64,000 nucleotides of DNA from Variovorax davisae (GTDB lineage Bacteria > Pseudomonadota > Gammaproteobacteria > Burkholderiales > Burkholderiaceae_C), in NCBI RefSeq assembly GCF_030316845.1, contig NZ_JASZYS010000001.1, positions 124,001-188,000 of the forward strand, given 5' to 3'. The notes beneath the pieces were generated by a model. That model was not told the origin of the DNA. It worked only from the letters and a program-made list of their open reading frames with translations, and did not search any database. Made by a program: the position numbers and the translations under genes. This document shows, in pieces, positions 16,997 to 28,639 of this stretch (positions within the stretch are counted from its first letter, which is position 1; the number at the start of each line of letters is the position of its first letter).

Positions 16997-18049
16997 ATGA
17001 TCGTGGAGCACAACGTACCGCTGCAGCAGCACAACAGCTTCGGCATCGTCGCGCGCGCCCAGCATCTGGTGCGCATTACCGGCGAGGCTGATGTCGCGGC
17101 GCTGCTGGCCGACGCGCAGTGGCGCGATGCGCCCAAGTTCGTGCTCGGCGGCGGCAGCAACATCGTGCTGACCGGCGACGTCAAGCCGCTGGTGCTGAAG
17201 GTCGAAATCAAGGGCCTGCGGCTGGTCGAGGAGACGCCCCGGGCCTGGATCGTCGAGGCCGGCGCCGGCGAGGTCTGGCACGACACGGTGCGCTGGACGC
17301 TCGATCAGGGCTTCCCGGGCCTCGAGAACCTGGCGCTGATTCCCGGCACGGTCGGCGGCTCGCCGGTGCAGAACATCGGCGCCTACGGCGTCGAGCTGCA
17401 GGACCGCTTCGAGTCGCTCGACGCCATCGACCTGCAGACCGGCCGCGCCTTCACCCTCGATGCCGCCCAGTGCGCCTTCGGCTACCGCGACTCGGTCTTC
17501 AAGCACGCGGCCAGCGGCGGCAACGATTTCGGCCTGGCGGGCCGGGCGCTGATCACGCGGGTGCGCTTCCGGCTGCCCAAGCCCTGGAAGCCGGTGCTGG
17601 GCTACCTGGACCTCGAGCGCAAGATGGACGAGACCGGCAATTTCCAGCCCGAGGCGATCGAGATCTTCGACTGGATCTGCGCCATCCGCCGCGCCAAGCT
17701 GCCCGACTGGCGAGTGCTCGGCAATGCCGGCAGCTTCTTCAAGAACCCGACCGTGACGCCCGAGCAGTGCGCCGACATCATCGCCCGCGATCCGAAGATC
17801 GTGCACTACCCGATGGCCGACGGCAGCATCAAGCTGGCGGCCGGCTGGCTGATCGATGCCTGCGGCTGGAAGGGCAAGTCGGTCGGCAATGCCGGCGTCT
17901 ACGAGCGGCAGGCGCTGGTGCTGGTCAACCGCGGCGGCAGCGCCAACCCGGTCACCGGCGGCGAGGTGATGACGCTGGCCAAGGCGATCCAGACCAGCGT
18001 CTACGAGCGTTTCGGCATCCGGCTGGAGCCGGAACCGGTCGTGGTCTGA
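16997..18049 (+). CDS. murB: UDP-N-acetylenolpyruvoylglucosamine reductase
   Basis: 350 residues. This flavoprotein reduces UDP-GlcNAc-enolpyruvate to UDP-MurNAc in peptidoglycan synthesis. Landmarks are NSFGIVARA near the start, [14 protein letters not shown] (FAD binding), the central [21 protein letters not shown], and NAGSFFKNP carrying the active-site serine. A longer in-frame extension reaches into yajQ on the other strand and is rejected; ATG 16997 begins the conserved N-terminus. Confidence 0.96.
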   Translation: MIVEHNVPLQQHNSFGIVARAQHLVRITGEADVAALLADAQWRDAPKFVLGGGSNIVLTGDVKPLVLKVEIKGLRLVEETPRAWIVEAGAGEVWHDTVRWTLDQGFPGLENLALIPGTVGGSPVQNIGAYGVELQDRFESLDAIDLQTGRAFTLDAAQCAFGYRDSVFKHAASGGNDFGLAGRALITRVRFRLPKPWKPVLGYLDLERKMDETGNFQPEAIEIFDWICAIRRAKLPDWRVLGNAGSFFKNPTVTPEQCADIIARDPKIVHYPMADGSIKLAAGWLIDACGWKGKSVGNAGVYERQALVLVNRGGSANPVTGGEVMTLAKAIQTSVYERFGIRLEPEPVVV

Positions 18050-18068
18050 CGACCGCGACCGCCCCGAC

Positions 18069-19841
<1,773 letters not shown>

Positions 19842-19879
19842 TTAGGCTGGCCGGCCGGCCTTCCGGCCCGCAGCCGGGA

Positions 19880-20455
19880 TCAGCGCCAGCGGCCGCCCCA
19901 GCCGCGCGAGTAGCCGAAGCCCAGCGAGATGCCGATCGGCGGGTAGGCATAGGCGGGTGCCGGGTAGTACGCCGGGGCCGGGTAGTACACCGGCGCGGCT
20001 GGCTGCACGTAGACCGGTGCCGGCGCATAGACCGGGGCCGCCTGGGCGTACATCGGCACCGGCGCCGGCGCGCCGCCGCCCGACACCACCAGGCCCGGTT
20101 CGGGCACGACGTTGCTCCAGTCCTGCGGTTGCTGCGCTTGCCCGTACGGCTGCGGCGCCTCGACCGGGCCGGCTGCCATCTGCGGCTGCGGCGCCACCGG
20201 CGAAGGGGTGGCGATGCCATAGGCGCTCGAATCGACCCAGATGCTGGCGCCGGGCGGGTTGCTGACGCGGGTGTTGTACTGGCGGCCTGCGTATTCGTAG
20301 GTCACGTTGTAGCGAATGACGCCGTTCGATTCGGTCACCGGCGAGCTCGTGATGACCCGTGCCTGCACCTGTTCGGCCTGGGCCAGCGTGCCGAAGCCGG
20401 CCAGCGCGGCCAGCAGCGACAGGGCGGTTGCGGTGCGTGCGGTTGTCTTGTTCAT
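19880..20455 (-). CDS. exported Pro/Tyr-rich protein of unknown function
   Basis: 191 residues. The N-terminus is a signal peptide (NKTTARTA, hydrophobic core, cleavage near AQAEQ). The first ~75 mature residues resemble small beta-strand periplasmic proteins with VITSSPVTESNGVIRYNVTY. The C-terminal half is low complexity, rich in Pro, Tyr and Ala (VYYPAPAYYPAPAYAYPP), ending in GLGFGYSRGWGGRWR-like glycine/arginine residues. Similar tails occur in Burkholderiales surface proteins of unknown role. No catalytic motif is seen. It has its own downstream terminator. Confidence 0.8.
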   Translation of the reverse strand: MNKTTARTATALSLLAALAGFGTLAQAEQVQARVITSSPVTESNGVIRYNVTYEYAGRQYNTRVSNPPGASIWVDSSAYGIATPSPVAPQPQMAAGPVEAPQPYGQAQQPQDWSNVVPEPGLVVSGGGAPAPVPMYAQAAPVYAPAPVYVQPAAPVYYPAPAYYPAPAYAYPPIGISLGFGYSRGWGGRWR

Positions 20456-20537
20456 GTCAAATCTCCTGGATTCCCGGGGGGCGGGGGCGCCCTCTCCAGG
20501 GGGTTGGAGGCGTTCGGGCCTCCGGGGTTCCGACCCT

Positions 20538-20891
20538 TTACAAAGCGTGGCTTTTCCACTGGGTGGCGTCGAATCCGGTTGTAACGTCGCGGCCCGATCC
20601 CCAGTTGACCACCGGCCGCTTGATCAGGCTGGGGTTGGCCAGCAGCACCGCGCGGGCCGAGGCGGCGTCGACCACCGCGGCGCGGGTGGCGTCGTCCAGC
20701 CGCCGCCAGGTGGTGCCGCGGCGGTTGACCAGCGCCTCCCAGCCCGGCGCGGCCAGCCAGCGGTCGAGTTCGGCCTCCGGCACGCCGGCCTTCTTGAAGT
20801 CGTGGAAATCGTAGGCGATGCCATGGTCGTCGAGCCAGGCGCGGGCGCGCTTGACGGTGTCGCAATTCGGGATGCCGTAGAGGGTTGTCAT
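20538..20891 (-). CDS. ArsC/Spx-like (YffB) family protein
   Basis: 117 residues from ATG 20891. The thioredoxin-fold arsenate-reductase-like family is shown by MTTLYGIPNCDTVKRARAWL with C10 as the only active-site cysteine, DFKKAGVP, and the closing LLANPSLIKRPVV. YffB-type members are not proven arsenate reductases; glutathione-dependent thiol chemistry is a guess. It is divergent from folC with 46 bases between starts. The longer frame reading through the folC region is a shadow. Confidence 0.9.
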   Translation of the reverse strand: MTTLYGIPNCDTVKRARAWLDDHGIAYDFHDFKKAGVPEAELDRWLAAPGWEALVNRRGTTWRRLDDATRAAVVDAASARAVLLANPSLIKRPVVNWGSGRDVTTGFDATQWKSHAL

Positions 20892-20937
20892 CCGGCGATG
20901 ATGCCCGCGGCGCCGGTCGGCGACAATTCCGGGCTCC

Positions 20938-22233
20938 ATGAAAACCCTAGAAGACTGGTTGGCGCACGCCGAGCGCCTGCATCCCAAGAACATCGAGCTC
21001 GGCCTCGACCGGGTCCGCGCGGTCGCCCAGCGCCTGGGCCTGGCCTTCGACTGCCCGGTCATCACCGTGGCCGGCACCAACGGCAAGGGCTCGACCTGCG
21101 CCATGCTCGAGTCGATCCTGAGCCATGCCGGCTACCGCACCGCGGTGTTCACCTCGCCGCACCTGGTGCGTTTCGAAGAGCGGCTGCGGCTGCTCGGCGA
21201 AGCGGTCGACGCCGGCGTGCTGGCGCCGTTCTTCGAGCAGGTGGAGCAGGGGCGGGGCGAAGTCGCGCTGACCTACTTCGAATTCACCACGCTGGCGATC
21301 CTGCTGTGCATCGCCGCCAGCAAGCCGGACGTCGCGATCCTCGAAGTCGGGCTCGGCGGGCGGCTCGACGCGGTCAACATCGTCGATGCCGACTGCGCCG
21401 TCATCACCAGCATCGACCTCGACCACATGGAATTCCTCGGCAACGACCGCGAAGCCATCGGTTTCGAGAAGGCCGGCGTGATGCGCGCCGGCCGGCCGGC
21501 GATCGTCAGCGATCCGGTGCCGCCGCAGAGCGTGGTCGACCACGCCGAGGCGATCGGCGCCGACCTCTGGCGGGTCGGCCGCGACTTCAACGTGATGGGC
21601 GATCAACAGCAGTGGGGCTGGAGCGGCCGCGGCCGGCGCTACAGCGGGCTGGCCTACCCGGCGCTGCGCGGCGCCAACCAGCTGGTCAACGCGGCCGGGG
21701 TGCTGGCAGCGCTCGAGTCGCTGCGCCAGCGGCTGCCGATCACGGCCCAGGCGGTGCGCAACGGACTGGCGATGGTCGAGCTGCCGGGCCGCTTCCAGAT
21801 CGTCCCGGGCGAGCCGGCGCTGGTGCTCGACGTCGCCCACAACCCGCATGCGGTGGCGGCGCTGGCCGAGAACCTCGACGCGATGGGCTTCTATCCGACC
21901 ACCCATGCGGTGTTCGGCGTGATGGCCGACAAGGATCTGGCACCCATGTTCGCACGCATCGGGCCGATGATCGACCGCTGGTACTTCACCGACCTGCCGA
22001 CCGCGCGGGCCGCCAAGGCCGACGACCTGATCGTGCGCTGGCAGGCCCAGAACAAGCGCCGCGACGTCTCGGCCAGCGTCCACGGCGCCCCGATGGAGGC
22101 GCTGCAGGCGGCCATCGATCGCGCGGACCCCGCTGATAGAATCGTGGTCTTCGGATCGTTCTTCACCGTGGGTGGTGTGCTCGAGCACGGAACACCCCGT
22201 CTGGGCGCCAGGCACCTGGCTCCCGGCTCCTGA
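20938..22233 (+). CDS. folC: bifunctional folylpolyglutamate/dihydrofolate synthase
   Basis: 431 residues. A Mur-ligase-like ATPase that adds glutamate to dihydropteroate and tetrahydrofolate. The P-loop VAGTNGKGST is at 44-53; TSPHLVRFEERLRL and EVGLGGRLDAVNIVD are folate-site motifs; DVAHNPHAV marks the C-terminal domain. The SPOR protein follows after 81 bases. Confidence 0.96.
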   Translation: MKTLEDWLAHAERLHPKNIELGLDRVRAVAQRLGLAFDCPVITVAGTNGKGSTCAMLESILSHAGYRTAVFTSPHLVRFEERLRLLGEAVDAGVLAPFFEQVEQGRGEVALTYFEFTTLAILLCIAASKPDVAILEVGLGGRLDAVNIVDADCAVITSIDLDHMEFLGNDREAIGFEKAGVMRAGRPAIVSDPVPPQSVVDHAEAIGADLWRVGRDFNVMGDQQQWGWSGRGRRYSGLAYPALRGANQLVNAAGVLAALESLRQRLPITAQAVRNGLAMVELPGRFQIVPGEPALVLDVAHNPHAVAALAENLDAMGFYPTTHAVFGVMADKDLAPMFARIGPMIDRWYFTDLPTARAAKADDLIVRWQAQNKRRDVSASVHGAPMEALQAAIDRADPADRIVVFGSFFTVGGVLEHGTPRLGARHLAPGS

Positions 22234-22314
22234 AACAGCCTGATTTCCGGCGCCTCCTGCTTCCGTTTCTTCTCGTTTCAACCGCACGCTGCACCCTTCA
22301 GGAAAACGAATTTC

Positions 22315-23178
22315 ATGGCGTTCTTCAAGTTCCGCACCCGCGGTCCTCAAGGCAACGAAGGGCGAAACACCGTCGCCGCCGCGCCGGCGGAGAGCATCGA
22401 GGCGATGCGCCGCCGGGCACGCCACCGGCTGCTGGGCGCCGCCGTCCTGGTGCTGATCGGCGTGGTGGGTTTCCCGCTGCTGTTCGACACCCAGCCACGC
22501 CCGATCTCGGTCGACATCCCGATCGACATTCCCGATCGCAACAAGGTCAAGCCGCTGGCCCTGCCGACGCCGGCGGCCACCGCCGCACCGGGCAGCGACA
22601 AGCCGGTCGCCGCGGCGCCGGCTGCCGCGAGCGCCGGCGGCATGATCACCGAGGCGGCCGACGGCAGCGAGCTCCCGTCGGGCAAGGTGGCCGCGGCGAC
22701 GCCGGCCGCCGAACCCGCGCCGGAGCCCAAGCCGGCCCCCAAGGCCGAGGCCAGGCCGGAGCCCAAGCCCGAACCCAAGCCCAGGCCCGAAGCCAGGCCG
22801 GAGCCGAAGCCCGAACCCAAGCCTGAACCCAAGCCGGCGCCGAAGCCGGCCGCCGCAGACGACGCCGCCCGCGCCCGGGCGTTGCTCGAAGGCAAGCCGA
22901 CCACCGTGGCGGCGGCCGCCGCCGCAGCCGCCAAGCCGGCCGACGACAACGGCCGCTTCGTGGTCCAGGTCGGCGCCTTCGCCGATGCGGACAAGGCCCG
23001 GGAAGTGCGCCAGAAGCTCGAAAAATCCGGCCTCAAGACCTACACCAGCGTCGCCAAGACCGCCGATGGCGAACGCACGCGTGTGCGTGTCGGACCCTTC
23101 GCCAGCCGTGCCGAGGCCGACCGGGCCGCGGCCAAGGTCAAGGGCTTGTCTTTGTCGGCCTCCGTCCTCAGCTTGTAG
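22315..23178 (+). CDS. SPOR-domain membrane protein (DedD-like)
   Basis: 287 residues. A short cytoplasmic N-terminus is followed by one membrane helix (about 38-56), then a long periplasmic linker full of KPEPKPEP/ARPEPKPE repeats (about 140-185) and a C-terminal SPOR domain (about 212-287, starting RFVVQVGAFADADKARE). SPOR domains bind glycan strands stripped of peptides at the division septum. Position between folC and cvpA matches DedD in many proteobacteria. Confidence 0.92.
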   Translation: MAFFKFRTRGPQGNEGRNTVAAAPAESIEAMRRRARHRLLGAAVLVLIGVVGFPLLFDTQPRPISVDIPIDIPDRNKVKPLALPTPAATAAPGSDKPVAAAPAAASAGGMITEAADGSELPSGKVAAATPAAEPAPEPKPAPKAEARPEPKPEPKPRPEARPEPKPEPKPEPKPAPKPAAADDAARARALLEGKPTTVAAAAAAAAKPADDNGRFVVQVGAFADADKAREVRQKLEKSGLKTYTSVAKTADGERTRVRVGPFASRAEADRAAAKVKGLSLSASVLSL

Positions 23179-23192
23179 GCTCGCGCAGCGAC

Positions 23193-23678
23193 GTGGCCAC
23201 GCTCGACTGGATTGCCGTCGCGCTGCTCCTGGTGTCGATGCTGCTGGGCCTGGTGCGCGGATTGGTGTTCGAGGTGATTTCGCTGGCCGGCTGGGTGGTG
23301 GCCTTCGTGGCGGCGCAGTGGCTGGCCGAGGACGTGGGTCGCTGGCTGCCCTTCGGCGATCCGGCCGCGAGCTGGCGCTATGCGGCCGGCTTCGTGCTGG
23401 TGTTCGTCGGCGTGGCCTTCGGCGTCGGCTTGCTGGCGGCGCTCACGCGCAAGCTGGTCGCCGCCATCGGCCTGCGGCCGGTGGACCGGATCCTCGGCGG
23501 CGTGTTCGGCGTGGCGCGCGGCGCGGTGGCGATGCTCGCCGTCGCGGTGGTTGTTCATTTGCTGGCGTTGAGCGACAGTGCCTGGTGGCACGGATCGCGC
23601 AGCGCCATTGTTCTCGATGCGGCATTGCAGGGCCTGAAACCCGCCTTGCCAGATAAGTTGGCAAGCTACCTGCCCTGA
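23193..23678 (+). CDS. cvpA: CvpA family inner-membrane protein
   Basis: 161 residues from a GTG. Four hydrophobic helices and the motif DWIAVALLLVSMLLGLVRGL at the start are typical of CvpA, an inner membrane protein linked to colicin V production and envelope homeostasis. It is 12 bases before purF, the same order as in E. coli and many betaproteobacteria. Confidence 0.93.
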   Translation: MATLDWIAVALLLVSMLLGLVRGLVFEVISLAGWVVAFVAAQWLAEDVGRWLPFGDPAASWRYAAGFVLVFVGVAFGVGLLAALTRKLVAAIGLRPVDRILGGVFGVARGAVAMLAVAVVVHLLALSDSAWWHGSRSAIVLDAALQGLKPALPDKLASYLP

Positions 23679-23690
23679 GAGGATCGCTTC

Positions 23691-25193
23691 ATGTGTGGAA
23701 TCGTCGGCGTTGTCAGCAACGCGCCCGTCAATCAACTGCTCTACGACGCCTTGCTGCTGCTGCAGCACCGCGGCCAGGATGCCGCCGGCATCGTGACGCT
23801 GCTGGAGCACAAGTTCTTCATGCACAAGGCCAAGGGCATGGTGCGCGACGTCTTCCGCACCCGCAACATGCGCGGCCTGCCGGGCGACGTCGGGCTGGGG
23901 CAGGTGCGCTACCCGACCGCCGGCAACGCCTACAGCGAGGAAGAGGCCCAGCCCTTCTATGTCAACGCGCCCTTCGGCATCGTGCTGGTGCACAACGGCA
24001 ACCTGACCAACGCCCATGCGCTGCGGACCGAGCTGTTCTCCACCGACCACCGCCACACCAACACCGAGAGCGACTCCGAGGTGCTGCTGAACGTGCTGGC
24101 GCACGAACTCGACCGCGCCACCCGTGGCGGCCTGCTCAATTCGGCCACCGTGTTCGAGGCGGTGCGCAACACCCAGCGCCGGCTGCGCGGCTCCTATGCG
24201 GTGGTGGCGCTGATCGCCGGCCATGGCCTGCTGGCCTTTCGCGACCCCTACGGCATCCGGCCGCTGGCCATGGGCCGCGGCGCCGACGGCACGATCATGG
24301 TGGCCAGCGAATCGGTCGCGCTCGAAGGCTCGGGCCATGTGTTCGAGCGCAACATCGCGCCCGGCGAGGCGGTCTTTGTCGACCTGCAGGGCCAGGTGCA
24401 TGCCGAGCAGTGCGCCGATGCGCCGACGCTCAAACCCTGCATCTTCGAGTTCGTCTACCTGGCGCGTCCGGATTCCGTGCTCGACGGCATCTCGGTCTAC
24501 CAGGCGCGGCTGAACCTGGGCGAGACGCTGGCCAAGCGCGTGGTCTCGACCGTGCCGCCGAGCGAGATCGACGTCATCATCCCGATCCCCGAATCGAGCC
24601 GGCCGAGCGCGACGCAGCTGGCCCACCTGCTGGGCGTGCCGTACCGCGAAGGCTTCGTCAAGAACCGCTACGTGGGCCGCACCTTCATCATGCCGGGGCA
24701 GGGCGTGCGCAAGAAGTCGGTGCGCCAGAAGCTCAACGTGATCGCCAGCGAGTTCAAGGGCCGGAACGTGCTGCTGGTCGACGACTCGATCGTGCGCGGC
24801 ACCACCAGCCGCGAGATCGTCCAGATGGCACGCGACGCCGGTGCCCGCAAGGTCTACCTCGCGAGCGCGGCGCCGCCGGTGCGCTATCCGAATGTCTACG
24901 GCATCGACATGCCGACCAAGGACGAACTGGTCGCGCACGACCGCACGGTCGAGCAGATCCGCGAGCTGATCGGCTGCGACGCGCTGATCTACCAGGACGT
25001 CGACGCCATGAAGCGCGCCATCGGCTCGCTGAACCCGAAGCTCGACGGCTTCGATGCCTCCTGCTTCGACGGCGTGTACGTCACGGGCGACATCGACACC
25101 GAAGCCATCTCGCGCATGAACGGCAACCGGCCGCGCATCGAGGAGACCGGTGAAGACTCGTCGCGCCTGGCGCTGCCCAATCTCGCCGAGTGA
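23691..25193 (+). CDS. purF: amidophosphoribosyltransferase
   Basis: 500 residues. It catalyses the first committed step of purine synthesis, forming phosphoribosylamine from PRPP and glutamine. The Ntn nucleophile is the cysteine of MCGIVGVV (C2 before Met removal). The PRPP-binding motif LLVDDSIVRGTTS is at about 361-373, and VKNRYVGRTFI lies upstream as expected. It has the E. coli PurF type layout without a propeptide. Coupled after cvpA. Confidence 0.97.
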   Translation: MCGIVGVVSNAPVNQLLYDALLLLQHRGQDAAGIVTLLEHKFFMHKAKGMVRDVFRTRNMRGLPGDVGLGQVRYPTAGNAYSEEEAQPFYVNAPFGIVLVHNGNLTNAHALRTELFSTDHRHTNTESDSEVLLNVLAHELDRATRGGLLNSATVFEAVRNTQRRLRGSYAVVALIAGHGLLAFRDPYGIRPLAMGRGADGTIMVASESVALEGSGHVFERNIAPGEAVFVDLQGQVHAEQCADAPTLKPCIFEFVYLARPDSVLDGISVYQARLNLGETLAKRVVSTVPPSEIDVIIPIPESSRPSATQLAHLLGVPYREGFVKNRYVGRTFIMPGQGVRKKSVRQKLNVIASEFKGRNVLLVDDSIVRGTTSREIVQMARDAGARKVYLASAAPPVRYPNVYGIDMPTKDELVAHDRTVEQIRELIGCDALIYQDVDAMKRAIGSLNPKLDGFDASCFDGVYVTGDIDTEAISRMNGNRPRIEETGEDSSRLALPNLAE

Positions 25194-25197
25194 AGCC

Positions 25198-26415
25198 GTG
25201 ACCACCGATCGATCCCTGCCCCCCGGACTGCACCGCGACACGCTGGCGGTGCGCACCGCGCTCGAGCGCAGCCAGTACGGCGAGAACTCCGAGGCCCTGT
25301 TCCTCACCAGCAGCTTCGTGCAGCCCGACGCCGAGACCTCGGCGCGCCGCTTCGCCGGCACCGAAGAAGGCTTCACCTACACCCGCACCTCGAACCCGAC
25401 CGTGGCCAGCTTAGAGCAGCGCCTGGCGGCGCTCGAAGGCACCGAGGCCGCGATCGGCGCCTCGAGCGGCATGGGCGCGATCCTCATGATGTGCATGGGC
25501 CTGCTGCGCGCGGGTGACCACGTCGTGTGCTCGCGCTCGGTGTTCGGCTCGACCTTGAACCTGATCGGCCGCGAGTTCGGCAAGTTCGGCGTCGAGACCA
25601 CCTTCGTCTCGCAGACCGATGTGGCCGAATGGCAGGCCGCGATCCGCCCGAGCACCAAGCTGCTGTTCGCCGAGACGCCCACCAATCCGCTGACCGACGT
25701 CTGCGACATCCGCGCGCTGGCCGACCTGGCGCATGGCGCGGGCGCGCTGCTGGCGGTCGACAACTGCTTCTGCTCGCCGGCCCTGCAGCGGCCGACCGAA
25801 CTCGGTGCCGACCTCGTGATCCATTCGGGGACCAAGTACCTCGAAGGGCAGGGGCGGGTGCTGGCGGGCGCCATCTGCGGCCCGTCGAAGCTGATCGACG
25901 ATGTCTTCGGTCCGGTGGTGCGCACCGCCGGCATGGCGCTGTCGCCCTTCAACGCCTGGGTCGTGCTCAAGGGCCTCGAGACGCTGGGCATCCGGATGCA
26001 GGCACATTGCGCCGGTGCGCTGGCGCTGGCGCAATGGCTGGAGACGCAGCCGGGCATCGCCCGCGTGCACTACCCGGGCCTGGCCTCGCATCCGCAGCAC
26101 GAACTGGCGATGCGCCAGCAGTCCGGGCTCGGCGGCGCGGTCGTTTCCTTCGACGTCCAGGGCGACGGCCCCGAAGCGGCGCGCGCCAACGCCTTCCACG
26201 TGATCGACAGCACGCGCGTGCTGAGCATCACGGCCAACCTCGGCGACACCAAGACCACCATCACCCATCCCGCCACCACCTCGCACGGGCGCCTCACCGA
26301 GGCGCAGCGGCAGGCGGCCGGCATCGGCCAGGGCCTGATCCGCGTGGCGGTGGGCCTCGACCATATCGATGACATCAAGGCCGACTTGCTGCGCGGCCTG
26401 AGCACCCTCGCATGA
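25198..26415 (+). CDS. metZ: O-succinylhomoserine sulfhydrylase
   Basis: 405 residues from GTG 25198, four bases after the purF stop; the longer frame from 25150 would overlap purF and has no family similarity. Cys/Met metabolism PLP enzyme: [23 protein letters not shown], and the PLP lysine K213 in [13 protein letters not shown]. MetZ converts O-succinylhomoserine and sulfide to homocysteine. The position next to purF is common in Burkholderiales and Pseudomonas. Confidence 0.93.
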   Translation: MTTDRSLPPGLHRDTLAVRTALERSQYGENSEALFLTSSFVQPDAETSARRFAGTEEGFTYTRTSNPTVASLEQRLAALEGTEAAIGASSGMGAILMMCMGLLRAGDHVVCSRSVFGSTLNLIGREFGKFGVETTFVSQTDVAEWQAAIRPSTKLLFAETPTNPLTDVCDIRALADLAHGAGALLAVDNCFCSPALQRPTELGADLVIHSGTKYLEGQGRVLAGAICGPSKLIDDVFGPVVRTAGMALSPFNAWVVLKGLETLGIRMQAHCAGALALAQWLETQPGIARVHYPGLASHPQHELAMRQQSGLGGAVVSFDVQGDGPEAARANAFHVIDSTRVLSITANLGDTKTTITHPATTSHGRLTEAQRQAAGIGQGLIRVAVGLDHIDDIKADLLRGLSTLA

Positions 26416-27800
26416 CACAGAAGACCCGCACCCGTTTCGCACCGTCCCCGACCGGCTTCATCCATCTGGGCAACATCCGCTCGGCGCTCTATCCGTGGGC
26501 TTTCGCGCGCTCCACCGGCGGCGAGTTCATCCTGCGCATCGAGGACACCGACGTCGAGCGCTCGACCCAGGCCGCCGTCGACGTGATCCTCGAAGGCATG
26601 CAGTGGCTGGGCCTCGATCACGACGAGGGTCCGTACTACCAGATGCAGCGCATGGACCGCTACAAGGCGGTGCTGGCCGAGTTGCAGGCCGCGGACCAGG
26701 TCTACCCGTGCTACATGAGCATGGCCGAGCTCGACGCGCTGCGCGAGAAGCAGATGGCCGCGAAGGAAAAGCCGCGCTACGACGGCACCTGGCGGCCCGA
26801 GCCCGGCAAGACGCTGCCGCCGGTGCCGCAGGGCGTGCAGCCGGTGCTGCGCTTTCGCAATCCGCAGGGCGGCGCGGTGGCGTGGGACGACAAGGTCAAG
26901 GGCCGCATCGAGATCGGCAACGACGAACTCGACGATCTCGTGATCGCGCGGCCCGACGGCACGCCCACCTACAACTTCTGCGTCGTGGTCGATGACATCG
27001 ACATGGCGATCACGCACGTGATCCGCGGCGATGACCACGTCAACAACACGCCGCGCCAGATCAACATCTTCCGCGCGCTCGGCAAGGAGCCGCCGGTGTA
27101 TGCGCACCTGCCCACCGTGCTCAACGAGCAGGGCGAGAAGATGAGCAAGCGCAACGGCGCCAAGCCGGTGACGCAGTTCCGCGACGAGGGCTTCCTGCCC
27201 GAGGCGATGGTGAACTACCTCGCACGCCTGGGCTGGAGCCATGGCGACGACGAGATCTTCTCGCGCGCGCAGTTCGTCGAGTGGTTCAACCTCGACCACC
27301 TGGGCCGCAGCGCGGCGCAGTTCGACGAGACCAAGCTGCGCTGGGTCAACGCACAGCACCTGAAGGCGATGGCCGACGATGCGCTGGCACCGCTGGTTGC
27401 GGCGCATCTGCAGCAGCGCGGCATCGTGGCCGACGAACGCCTGCCGGCGATCTGCGGCCTCTTCAAAGACCGCTGCGACACCCTCGTCGCACTCGCGGGT
27501 TGGGCGGCTGCGTTCTATGCCGACGTGACCGTGAGCGATGCGGATCGCGAACAGCATATTTCTGCTGCTGTGCGCCCGGCAATCGCCGAACTTGCGGCTA
27601 AACTATCGGGCGTCGCTTGGGACAAGGCAGCGATCGCATCAGCCATCAAAGAGGTGCTGGTCGCGCAAGGTCTCAAGATGCCGGCATTAGCCATGCCGGT
27701 GCGGGTGCTCGTGATGGGCACGCCGCAGACGCCTTCTCTCGATTCGGTCCTCGCGCTCTTTTCTCGCGAAACTATTTTGAAGAGATTGAGAGAGGCCTGA
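26412..27800 (+). CDS. gltX: glutamyl-tRNA synthetase
   Basis: 462 residues. Class I synthetase charging tRNA-Glu. The HIGH-type motif is [11 protein letters not shown] at 11-21 and the KMSKS-type loop is EKMSKRNGA at about 241-249. The start overlaps the metZ stop by ATGA. Its last codons carry the promoter of the following tRNA operon, which itself contains tRNA-Glu. Confidence 0.97.
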   Translation: MTQKTRTRFAPSPTGFIHLGNIRSALYPWAFARSTGGEFILRIEDTDVERSTQAAVDVILEGMQWLGLDHDEGPYYQMQRMDRYKAVLAELQAADQVYPCYMSMAELDALREKQMAAKEKPRYDGTWRPEPGKTLPPVPQGVQPVLRFRNPQGGAVAWDDKVKGRIEIGNDELDDLVIARPDGTPTYNFCVVVDDIDMAITHVIRGDDHVNNTPRQINIFRALGKEPPVYAHLPTVLNEQGEKMSKRNGAKPVTQFRDEGFLPEAMVNYLARLGWSHGDDEIFSRAQFVEWFNLDHLGRSAAQFDETKLRWVNAQHLKAMADDALAPLVAAHLQQRGIVADERLPAICGLFKDRCDTLVALAGWAAAFYADVTVSDADREQHISAAVRPAIAELAAKLSGVAWDKAAIASAIKEVLVAQGLKMPALAMPVRVLVMGTPQTPSLDSVLALFSRETILKRLREA

Positions 27801-27815
27801 TTTTCAGGCTATAAT
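27786..27815 (+). promoter_or_regulatory. sigma70 promoter of the tRNA operon
   Basis: TTGAGA at 27786-27791 and TATAAT at 27810-27815 are separated by 18 bases. The -35 lies inside the gltX 3' end and the -10 just past its stop, with transcription expected to start about 27822, 12 bases before tRNA-Ala. Confidence 0.75.
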
Positions 27816-27833
27816 TTGAGGCTCGACACCCAG

Positions 27834-27909
<76 letters not shown>

Positions 27910-27977
27910 TCATGGTGTCGAGTTGAAGATTTTGAGTGAGTAACAAGCGCTGATCGCAGCGCGGTTCCTAAGGTTTT

Positions 27978-28053
27978 GACCCTATCGTCTAGAGGCCTAG
28001 GACACCACCCTTTCACGGTGGCTACCGGGGTTCGAATCCCCGTAGGGTCGCCA
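27978..28053 (+). tRNA. tRNA-Glu (anticodon TTC)
   Basis: 76 bases with encoded CCA. Anticodon arm CCACC-CTTTCAC-GGTGG gives TTC. Acceptor arms GACCCTA and TAGGGTC pair perfectly. Middle gene of the operon. Confidence 0.96.
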
Positions 28054-28124
28054 GTTTCACTGCAAGGTGAAGCAGGCACAAGTCGCAGCACTTGGCTCCT
28101 GTATGGAGTGAACGTTGTCTACCA

Positions 28125-28201
28125 GGAGTGGTAGTTCAGTTGGTTAGAATACCGGCCTGTCACGCCGGGGGTCGCGGGTTCGAGTCCCGTCCACTCCGCC
28201 A
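28125..28201 (+). tRNA. tRNA-Asp (anticodon GTC)
   Basis: 77 bases with encoded CCA. Anticodon arm CCGGC-CTGTCAC-GCCGG gives GTC. Acceptor arms GGAGTGG and CCACTCC pair perfectly. Last gene of the operon, followed at once by a terminator. Confidence 0.96.
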
Positions 28202-28206
28202 GATCG

Positions 28207-28241
28207 AAGCCCTTGCGAGTCAATGACTTGCAGGGGCTTTT
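28207..28241 (+). terminator. intrinsic terminator of the tRNA operon
   Basis: AAGCCCTTGC (28207-28216) pairs with the segment ending GCAGGGGCTT, with an inner AGTC/GACT extension, and runs into TTTT. It begins six bases after tRNA-Asp. Confidence 0.8.
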
Positions 28242-28265
28242 CTCTTTGCGGCGCTGCGAGCGCAT

Positions 28266-28502
28266 TCACAGCGTTTTCAGCCGCAACCGCCCGTCCGCGG
28301 TCTCGAAGGTATCCGCGCCGGTCCTGTTCACGCTGGCGCCCGTCGTGAGCCGGTATTCGGTTTCCGCCTGGTCCATCCGCTCACGCTCGGCGCTCGCTGC
28401 GCCGGGGTCGACCAGATCGACGTATTTCACGACGACGTGCCGCTTCCCGACCTGATCGGTGACCGAGATGCGTTCCGCCGGCGTCTTCTTCCTGCTCGGC
28501 AT
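28266..28502 (-). CDS. small conserved-looking protein of unknown function
   Basis: 78 residues. The frame is open further upstream, but ATG 28502 is preceded on the minus strand by AAGGAGG at good spacing and begins MPSRKKTPAERISV. The protein is charged and soluble, with VVVKYVDLVDPGAASAERERMDQAE and a C-terminal GADTFETADGRLRLK, suggesting a short beta-rich fold. No known domain is recognised. It sits just beyond the tRNA operon on the opposite strand. Confidence 0.6.
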   Translation of the reverse strand: MPSRKKTPAERISVTDQVGKRHVVVKYVDLVDPGAASAERERMDQAETEYRLTTGASVNRTGADTFETADGRLRLKTL

Positions 28503-28639
28503 GGAGCCTCCTTTGCTGCAATGCAGCAATTCTGGCGGGGAAACGTGGCGCCGTGTGTAGGCAAATCGCGCGGCGCGCATCCCTAGGCGTGAGGAGGGGT
28601 GTGGGTGCAACTGTCTCGTGGTTGAAGCACAATCGCGCC

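Noticed and set aside
28125..28500. tRNA-Asp 3' end as an integration site for a genomic island covering the accessory genes that follow.
   Set aside because: I found no repeated tRNA 3' segment and no integrase in the window.
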